From the NCBI GenBank assembly GCA_028565635.1, contig JAOXYB010062134.1, positions 1-10,583 of the forward strand: a stretch of DNA of 10,583 nt, read 5' to 3'. Numbering within the stretch: position 1 is the stretch's first letter; the number at the start of each line of letters is the position of its first letter. Source of the stretch: Phoronis ovalis. Lineage: Eukaryota > Phoronida > Phoronidae. Positions 1-8,400 of this stretch are shown piece by piece. Made by a program: the position numbers and the translations under genes. Under the pieces are notes generated by a model. That model was not told the DNA's origin. It saw only the letters and a list, made by a program, of their open reading frames with translations, and did no database searches.

Positions 1-48
1 GCGATTAAAGTTTGGCTAAATTTTTTATCTAGCTAATATTTTAATCGC
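1..48. repeat. Inverted repeat (hairpin) at window edge
   Basis: GCGATTAAA at 1-9 is the exact reverse complement of TTTAATCGC at 40-48. The pairing continues imperfectly inward, with GCTA/TAGC matching after a one-base offset. The T-rich centre would be the loop. It may be the end of a foldback or MITE-like element cut by the window edge; GCGATTGCCCGTG follows directly. Confidence 0.6.
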
Positions 49-706
49 GATTGCCCGTGTGAACAAAGCTTAAGAAATCTTTCTGGTCTGCAATTCCTAC
101 ATAGTTTCTATTGTTTTGCTGTAAAAAATGTGTTGTATTACTTTTCTCGACATCTATTTTTCCATTTATCTGTTTAATTTCACATTTCTGTTTTTGGTTT
201 CCTTATAATTACATGATCTACACTTTTTATGAAAGGCAATGATAAAACTCAATCCCTATGGAATTCCATATTTAGAAACTTACAATTCTGCAACAATTTT
301 TTCTGTATTCTGCAAGTAGAAGCCAACAAATTAAATAGGTCATTCTTCAAAGTTTTGAAAAGAAAATTTTAGATCAAAAATATTCATTTATCAAAGATTA
401 TACTAATCACAACGCTGGGGCTGTATAGTCTTTCTGGTGTTCAATCGGAAACAAGCAAACATGCCCGAAGTTACCAAAGTGCTTGCGCAAAAATAAGCAG
501 TTCTGTGATAAAATAAGTAAACATGTTTTCCACTGTATTCTGTCCATGGCGTGGAATTACAGAACTGACTATTGGAGATAAGACTTATGGCATAAAAATG
601 GAAAAAACAACAATATTGTTTTATCTAAAATGTTGATTATGTAGTGATGTATAGATTGTATTTTATAATAATTCTTAGTAATAAAATATAACATTACAAC
701 TAAAAA
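49..706. other. AT-rich non-coding flank, no gene seen
   Basis: No RAD51B-like exon, RNA gene or long open frame is recognisable on either strand. It lies downstream of the last resolved RAD51B exon and could be intergenic DNA, 3' UTR or part of a last intron. Confidence 0.5.
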
Positions 707-1466
707 GATTTTTTTGATGTTTACATCATTATTAATTTCAGCTGGTTAGATGTGTTTCCTCAACAATGTCAAATTTTCAAACAATTTTTTTTTAAAATTG
801 TTATGGAATTTCCAATTTTTTTTCTGCAATTTAGTAGAGATTATTAAAAGGCAAAGCTGTCCATTATTTAGGAGGGAATTTGCTTGTTTTTGAACCCAGT
901 TAATATCTGAAAATACTTAAAATGCATATTACAGGAATTTCCACATTTTTTCAACAATTCAGTCGAGTATTAGGACTGTCAGTTATTGAGGATGGAATTT
1001 TCTTACTTTTTCACCCCACTTAATATTTACAACTATTTATTAATGCATTTACAGGAATGCAAGTATGATTTTTTTTATGTTTACATCAATATCCTATGTT
1101 TGTTTTATCAAATAACTTCATAGGACGAAACAGCTGGTCAAATGTGTTTCTGTATCAATGTCAAATTTTCAAACAATTTTTTTTTAAATTGTTATTATGG
1201 AATTTCCAAATTTTTTCTGTAATTTAGTAGAGATTATTAAAGGCAAAGCTGTCCATTATTTAGGATGGAATTTGCTCGTTTTTGAACCCAGTTAATATCT
1301 GACGAAAATATTTAAAATGCATATATTACAGGAATTTCCACATTTTTTCAACAATTCAATAGTATTGTTAAGTTGACTGTCAGTTTATTGAGGATGTAAT
1401 TTGCTTGCTTTTTCAACCCACTGAATAATTAAACATTTTTAAATGCATTTACAGGATGCAATTATG
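707..1466. repeat. Nested tandem repeat (two units of about 360-400 bp, each of two subunits)
   Basis: Unit I spans 707-1066 and unit II 1067-1466. Both open with gattttttt(g/t)atgtttacatca and run co-linearly through agctggt, caatgtcaaattttcaaac, gtagagattattaaa, ggcaaagctgtccattatt and aatgcatttacagga to a short end resembling gcaa(g/t)tatg. Unit II carries an extra stretch of about 40 bp near 1089-1130. Inside each unit two diverged copies of about 120-130 bp follow each other (805-934 and 934-1054; 1199-1331 and 1331-1454). Each copy starts ggaatttcca, passes a CTGTC(C/A) and GGA(G/T)G(G/T) core and an acc-ca-t-aat segment, and ends aatgcat followed by ttacag. The similarity was read by eye; no coding frame spans it. 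Confidence 0.85.
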
Positions 1467-2068
1467 CAAGCCAGCCAATGATGTTTAATTCAAAAAATTT
1501 CTCACCATACCAAATCCCTGATTGTAGAAGACTGACCTGCCCTAGTTAAAATACTAAAACTACCCTTCACTGACCTCAAGACCAAAGAGTTCATCACAGG
1601 TTGTTTTTTTTTAAGTAACAAACTGCTTTTTGTTTTAACTCTATTATCTAAGGTTAAAGGTATTACTAGCAACCACCCAGTTAAGAGCAACAAACTTTAC
1701 GAGTAACACAATTCCCAATTCACTGTTTGCAGTTTATATCTATACACTATAAAATACTATATTAAGGTGGCGAGAGTATCCATTATCATTTGGTTTATTA
1801 TTCGCCCCTCACATTTTAAGTTCAAGTAATCTTTTCAATCTTTTTCCTCAGCAAGACATGAAACATGCTCCCATAGCAATTTTCAGAGAATGTAAAGGCA
1901 GGTTTGGTTGCCAAGCTAGATTTCCAGTTATAGTAAAACACTGCTAAAATTACTTAGGATAATCAACCTACGACCCTTGTCTCTTTCATTTGATAGCAAG
2001 CTAAATTTTACCCAAAATTTAAAAAAATTACAACTTTTAAATCAAATTCTTTGTCAAAAATGTATGGG

Positions 2069-2074
2069 TTTATT
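2069..2074 (-). promoter_or_regulatory. Possible polyadenylation hexamer AATAAA
   Basis: AATAAA is read on the minus strand downstream of the last resolved RAD51B exon and of the candidate terminal exon. A second AATAAA lies at 2214-2219, which would suit the read-through ending at 2363. In AT-rich DNA such hexamers are common by chance, so only their position relative to the gene end supports them. Confidence 0.2.
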
Positions 2075-2122
2075 TCAAGATTCTAAAGTCAAATCTTTTC
2101 CTGCAATACCTTTTCTGGAAAT

Positions 2123-2172
2123 TCACTCTAGTGTGTCTCTAGTTGTCTTTGGCGAAACATTTGTGGTTCTGG
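2123..2172 (-). CDS. RAD51B: Candidate RAD51B terminal coding exon (weakly supported)
   Basis: After a 219-nt intron, a strong acceptor (tgatttttcatgcag, AG at 2174-2173) opens a frame that accepts the phase-1 end of the previous exon. It encodes a Gly-to-Ala change at the junction codon and about 15 residues, beginning RTTNVSPK, to a TGA at 2123-2125. An AATAAA on the minus strand follows at 2069-2074, about 50 nt downstream. No family similarity can be claimed, because the RAD51B tail is short and variable. Competing choices are an acceptor at 2281-2282 leading to TAA at 2249-2251, and read-through to TAG at 2363-2365. Confidence 0.25.
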
Positions 2173-2391
2173 CTGCATGAAAAATCAGGTGTAGTTATGG
2201 ATACAAGGTTACCTTTATTTGGTACTGCAGAAAATTTTCTGTGAAGTGTTAGGATAATACTGTACAATAATATGTTACAACTGAAGTGGATGGAAAATCA
2301 TTTGTATCTTGCCAATCTCACTACATCAGTTTGCACTAATGAAGTGTCAGCAGCGAGAATTCCTACAATTGACAACAAAACCATGACTTAC

Positions 2392-2470
2392 CATCAAGCA
2401 CAATCCCTCTATCTTGAATAGTATATGTAAATGATGCAAATGGTGCTACTGGACTTTTTGCTATTAGAAG
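2392..2470 (-). CDS. RAD51B: RAD51B exon g, C-terminal strand AKSPVAPF (last resolved exon)
   Basis: This 79-nt exon encodes 26 codons plus one base: LLIAKSPVAPFASFTYTI followed by QDRGIVLD. IAKSPxAPF-SF-YTI and the following G-VL are a RAD51B C-terminal signature. The acceptor is atatttacag and the donor is GATG followed by gtaagtca, a near-consensus donor. Length and the phase-1 exit equal the penultimate coding exon of the vertebrate gene as I recall it, so a short terminal exon is expected downstream. If the donor is skipped, translation runs nine further codons (starting with a Gly) to TAG at 2363-2365, so this could also be the last exon. Confidence 0.93.
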
Positions 2471-5400
2471 CTGTAAATATAAACAAGGGCATACTGAAAC
2501 TAAATAACAAATGCCATCAGATTTTATAGTTTCACGCACATATTTCCAAGAAAAATTTACTTTTCAATTTGCATGGTGGCCAAAACTAGGCATCCCACTA
2601 TTTGAAAGGTTTTTATTTTGCAGTTGTAGGTTAATATTGGAGCTGGTATTTTTATTAATGTACTTCTCTTGTCATGCAATAGATACTGTCAAATTGATTT
2701 AATTTTTTTTTATTGTTGCAACAAGTGATAGTTGCAACACATCTAATATTGATGATGCTATTAATTTTAAGCAATGAAGAGTCTGCATAGAGAGACCAAT
2801 ACAGCAGATACATTAGAAGATAAACAGCCTTTGTTTTTATTAGTTGTTTACTATCTGTTCTGCTAAAACATAGTATACCTGTCTCTTGTTATTTTCCAGG
2901 TACTGTAAAACAAGTCTAGTGTTAACACAGTGACTCCAGGTATTTCCTAAGGCTGCTGTTACATAACACTCTTCAAAGCCTATGACTGACGATTCTTCTA
3001 CCTCTGAAATTTAGTAATACAGTTCTTCCTCAAACTGGAAAACAGGAATTTCTACTAATCTGATACAAACTGCCACCCATTTGCAGCAATCTACTAAAGT
3101 CACATGCAGTCATACCATTCCCCCTGCAGATAATCAGATTGACAGACACAGTTATGGAGGGAGCCCTAAGAGCTTTCGATATTAGAAGCGAGTTAAACTC
3201 ATTTGACTACAATCAAGATATCTCTTATTAATATGCTAAAGTTTAAACTCATTGCTGATGCTTACTATTTCTGGTAGGAGAGAATTCAAATCCTGGATGA
3301 CGTACTGACGCAAACAAGTAATTGGTGCAAATGGGGTTTGACAAAGATTGGGTATGATCCTGTTGTGAAGTTTGATTGGATATTTTGTAACATAACAGGA
3401 TCTTCAAGGCTATTTTTTTACATGCAGCTTTTTGGTATTGAACTTTCTTTCAAATGATCAGTAAAAAACTTTTTAAAGTAAGTTTAAATTAGCTGTATCA
3501 GTCGTGATATGCAGTGCAATACTGGTAGCTCATAAAGTTTCTATTTAGTGCTTCTTGAAATTAAACTTGAAAATTTTTCAAAAGCCTCAAAAATACCTTC
3601 ATTTTTTATATCTTCTTCGACTGTCTTCAGACTAGCTGATTTGAAATGTGTTGTAATTTGATTAGTAACTACTATCTGCAAAATAATTAATAGAATTAGA
3701 TGACCTGAGGATTAAATCCAAATACTTAAAATTAATTTCTACAAGACTGTTACTGTGCTATATATAAATTAATCAGTAAATAAGGGCTCCGGCTCAAAAT
3801 ACAATGCAATAATATAATACAATATATGAGAATGTCAGATGGTCATACAAAACTCATTCTACATAGTAGGCAGTTATTTCATTTCTTACATGTAACAAGT
3901 GATCTACATAACACTCACTTTCATTAATATTTTCTGGTTGTAATTTTTCGTAATCTTAGGCTTAGTCTTAATTCAGCCTGGTGCCAGGGGTATGTAAGTA
4001 GTAATTAGGTGCAATCAAGTACACCTAAAGGTTGCATTATGTTATGCTTCATAAATTTTTAACTAAAATTATTTAAGTAACAGAAAATGTTTATGCTGAC
4101 AGGATGTAAAATATAGTAGTTTTGGTACCAGGGACACCAGATGGAAGATGGTGAAACAGACTAGTTAAGGATATATTATAACTTAAATATTACTGATAAA
4201 AAGGGCTCATGCAGAAATTTTTATTTTTGTACAATTCTACTAAGTTTAGTTCACAGCACTTAAAAATATTTTGTTCTTCAAGACTGCCTTAAAATGTCAT
4301 TAAGTACATTTGTCCCATTGGATTAGAAGTAAAGATAAAATATAAAGCATAAGTAATAGTTACACACAAGCTAACTCCTACTTAGATAACCTTCATTTTT
4401 TATATTGAAATCAAAGACAAAACATTGCGAAACAATACAACGCATGAAACTACTGGCGCCAGGAATGATAAAACAAAATATTAACACATTAACAAAATAT
4501 TAACATATGAGGAACTTGAATAAAAACAAATTACAGATGTTATACCTTAAAGGTTAACATTAACATTTTTTTATGAATGAACGAAATGTTACCAAGTGTA
4601 CTGGAGCCGAGGTTCCAGTATGTCAAAGGTTTGCCCATCGTGAAGGGTAAGGGTTGTATGGAACCATTTGTTTTTATAAGAGGTACATGTCTATATACAT
4701 TCAAGTATCCCGGTACATTTATGTAGTACCCCTTACGACAATGACCCTTTTAGCTCACAGAGGTTCTATTTGAGTAACCTTATAATAACGCAATTGGAAA
4801 TACTGATATTTTTGAAAATAATGATAACCTTATTTATTTCATCAAAAGTTATTTTTAAAAATCCTGCAAAAAAAGCTGTCATGTTTCAGAACTGCAACTT
4901 TTCCCAAGTTTTCTTAGTTCACATATCACATTCCCAAATTCCACATACACTGAATTTCATCAAATTACCCAACAGTTGCAAAATTGATCTAAATCATTAT
5001 GTCATTGATCATACAATTATTTGTTTACATCATAGTGTGATTTATTTCTGCAGTTGCTTTCAAGAACCTGTTGTAAAGTCATTACACAGAACACAGGTCT
5101 GTTATTTGGGCTTTTGTTTATACAGCAACACAATATAAAACACTTTGCAAATTTGATCCAGTAATTCTAAGGAATTCCCATAGCTGCTTTTTGGTTAATT
5201 AAGGTGGTGAACATTGTTCCGCAAAATTTATTCAGACATTATACTTTAAGTTAAATCTTAGCTAATTAAATGAAATGATAGTTACAGATTTAGATAGTTT
5301 GAGTTGTATACTTTCTCTATATACATACATTACATACATGCACACAAATGTCAAGAGTACCCTACCTAACTAACCATATCAAACCTGAAGATTATCTACA

Positions 5401-8400
5401 CTGTCTCCCAAGAAATTTCTACATCTTGGATCAGAGAAATTTTGCACATTACAAACTATGATCAAACAAAATTTTAGTATGGAACTAGTGTAAGGTGCTG
5501 ATTGTAAAACTGAATCCAGTAAAGTAAATTTTGTTGTTAATATAATGGTTTGCTTACATTTTTTATCCAAAAACTGATAATGAAGTGTAACAACATAAAA
5601 ATGTGATCATCGCTTCAAATATGCAATTAGGAACTGGTACTATAATGTATTTTCTATGAACCTGTTACCTAATACACATTTTCATAAAACCGGATCAGTT
5701 AATTTGAGAAAATAATGCACAGGCATATTTTGTCATGGACGCCTGACTGTACAAGTTGTTGCTGGTTGATGCATGAATAATGCTCTACCCTAAATTGTTG
5801 ACTTGTTTAATTTGTTTCAATGTTTATAGATATTTGAAGGTAGCATCTACAGTTATTATATGCTTATTTTGTTAACTTAAATTGAGTTTTTTCATGCTGT
5901 CACACATGGTCTGTGATGGCAGCTTCTCAAGTCGCAATCTTTTGAAAACTATACCTAGTTTCTGAACTTGATAGATCATTCAAGCATGTAAACTATATTA
6001 TCTAAAGATAATCTTAATTAAATGTCATTGTCACAACACGATTCATTTTTTAAAGGCTGTTCTCAAAAAATGTCTCTGAACCATCTTAACACACAATTTT
6101 TTTTTGTAGATATCTGTTGATATCATTATCCTATCCACCTGTTTTTAAATATGATATAATTACAAAGTCTGTGTTGACTAATTAAATCTCTTTGCCAAGT
6201 GAAGCAATGTGATGAATGAATAAAGCAGTTGCACATAATATTTCAACAAATCAAAACATGAACTGCCAAGTAGTGCTTGCATAGTCATTAGTAAATTCAT
6301 AAACATACTTTGTCCTTAATTTATTCAGAATTTTGATGTTACATTTTTTATTCAGGATTTTGCTGCAAAAAGCAGAATACTTATTTGAATGACATATCAA
6401 CAAACACCATGTCATCGATTCTCAGCCAAATAAATTGCGTTAAAACATATTATAGCAATTAGTGTTCTCCATAGCCTGAACTGTATTGCACCCTTGGGGG
6501 CAATACTGCCATTCACAGTAACTGTATTATCTGTATATATGTGTCGCTCCATGTCCCCCTTTTTCAGCCTTCACTTTTACCATGGGGTACCTTTTAATGT
6601 TTATTTAATATTTTTTGGCATAGGATGTGTTTTATGCAAATAAATTTTACCATGGAGTATAAATTTTCATTAATTTGTGATTTATGTGTTGTTTGCAAAT
6701 AAATGTTTACAATAGGGAATATTTTTGGAATGCAGCTTTACTATGGACTTCACACTTTCACCAGGGTTTTGGTGAATTGCACCGTTGTTTTTAACGGTCT
6801 TGCACAGCTATGAAAGCTCGGTTTTTTTAGATCGCACAGAATCGTCCAAAAACAATACCAAATTTACCAGTAAAATGTCCTGCCAAATTGACAGGTATGA
6901 GCTCATAGAAGATGAGTAGGAAAGCCACTTTCTTACTTTCAACATGTTGCACATATTAATTATTCTCTCTTAAGTCAACTGTACACTAAACACACACTAT
7001 CGGGGGAGGGGGACAGCCAGACTTAGACCTATTATACAATAATTGCCAGAAGCTCCACAAAATACTGCTTGTACTGCAAAGAATTCCTGAATGTTGCCAA
7101 AGGAATGAAGTTCCATATCTGTCATTAGAATAGGAGTTATTAAAATGAGATAACATCAATGTTAATGCCAAATAACAGTAATTCCTTTAAACATTTTTTG
7201 CCTAATTAACAATAATTTTATGACCACAGACAGTTGCTAAATGCAATTAGGTGAGTAATAGTAAAGTACTTTACTATAGTTGCACTTAAGACACCTGCCT
7301 GTATACAGCTGATAACAGTCGTCTACTTATTACTACAGTGCTTCATTTAAGCTCTTATATCATAACCACAACTGTTGAGGTTTCACTTTTCCAGCCACTG
7401 GCAAAATTTGCAGGCACGAAAGTGCTGGATAAAGCATCTAAAGTATATAAGTCGACAGTGATAGCTTAGCTTAGAACATGGCTTGAAAGCACAGATTTTT
7501 TTAATTCATTAATTTACAAAGTTTTTTTGAATCATGAAGTCTTTTTTCTGATTTCTGTTAGGACTACAGTTATATTTTAAACTTTAGCTACATTCCCTAA
7601 GAATAATTTACAGCAAATAAAAGAATAGCTGCATATGTAATGACAATGTCCCAGAACCAGTACAAAATTGTGATTAATGTTATGCAAAAAAAACAAAGCA
7701 TGTGCCACAAATTCTAAATGCGGAAATGGAAATTGCAAATTTCACAGTGCAAACACAGAGTAAGTCACAAAACAGCTTGTAAAAGTAGGCACATATGTTC
7801 ACTCACCATGAACTACCTATGAAATTGCATAAGCCATCAGAGAAGAATGACAAGGAACCATGATGAAATCTTATCCTCAGCCAAAGATAGAAGGACCTCT
7901 GCTGGCAAATAACTTTAGTCAAGTTTTCATTTTTAGGGGGCAGCACCTTATAATCAACTCAAACAACATGCTTTTTGTACAATAAACCTTTTACTATTAA
8001 TAATCAACTGTTGCACAACACACCAGCTTTTCAATTCAATGGAAAGCAGTGTTTAATTTTGGAAGATTACATTTTGGATAACAATAGTAATGCCAATTGA
8101 GATTGAATCTTAACTTATTAGCCAATCATATCATCTTTCCATTGCTTAGAATTGTAGATTAATTTAAATCACAGCCCCTATTTAGTTCAGTGAATTCAGC
8201 TTATTTAAATACATTAATTCACCAAGGACTAGAGATAATGCTCAAATGCAAAAAAGCACCAATGCACTTGAAGTTCTCATTGCAAAAAAAAAAACTCTTC
8301 TTACCGGAATAGAAAAAGATTCAGCAAGATATTTCAACAAGGCTGCTTCTCTGGAAAGTAATTTTGTTCTCTCTGTGAGATTCTTCCCTAGTCGGCTATC

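Larger units (their letters stand above)
1467..2391. other. 3' flank or last intron and 3' UTR of RAD51B
   Basis: This stretch must hold either the last intron plus a short terminal exon and 3' UTR, or the 3' UTR alone. Short open frames on both strands have no recognisable similarity and start at non-ATG codons or in low-complexity DNA. Several acceptor-like sites on the minus strand (2174-2173, 2282-2281) could define the terminal exon. The motif attaaggtggcga at 1761-1773 recurs, slightly changed, near 5199 in the large intron. Confidence 0.5.
3676..8304 (-). other. 4.6-kb RAD51B intron between exons d and e
   Basis: The donor is gtaagaag at the 8304 side and the acceptor attttgcag at the 3676 side. 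It is far longer than the other introns here (about 250-590 nt). It contains hairpins (4599-4620), a short direct repeat (4472-4505), a degenerate 60-70 bp tandem array (6575-6780), a 20-bp palindrome (7258-7277) and a small microsatellite-like ataca run near 5320-5340. No nested gene, tRNA or recognisable transposase is visible on either strand. Confidence 0.85.

Noticed and set aside
707-1466. CRISPR array
   Set aside because: The units are hundreds of bases long and diverged, without short identical repeats and unique spacers, and the context is a eukaryotic spliced gene.
2363-2391. A 29-nt intron from 2391 ending in ttgtag, opening a frame of about 20 codons
   Set aside because: The frame is compatible, but 29 nt is below the size animal spliceosomes normally remove, and no family similarity supports the resulting tail.
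3270-3300. tRNA-like B box (aattcaaatcctgg)
   Set aside because: It does not match the GGTTCRANNCC consensus well, and no A box or cloverleaf could be built around it.
4770-5138. Plus-strand open frame of about 122 codons in the large intron
   Set aside because: It begins at a TTG, not ATG. Its composition follows the AT-rich background, no family or domain is recognisable, and it lies antisense inside a RAD51B intron. A frame of this length is not surprising in such DNA.
5896-5922. Possible microRNA-like hairpin (GCTGTCACA against TGTGATGGCAGC)
   Set aside because: The stem is only nine pairs with a three-base bulge, far short of a microRNA precursor, and is within chance expectation for a window of this size.
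6986-7171. Minus-strand open frame of about 61 codons within the large intron
   Set aside because: It has no recognisable RAD51B or other similarity. RAD51B is continuous in frame and alignment from exon d to exon e, so no exon is missing here.
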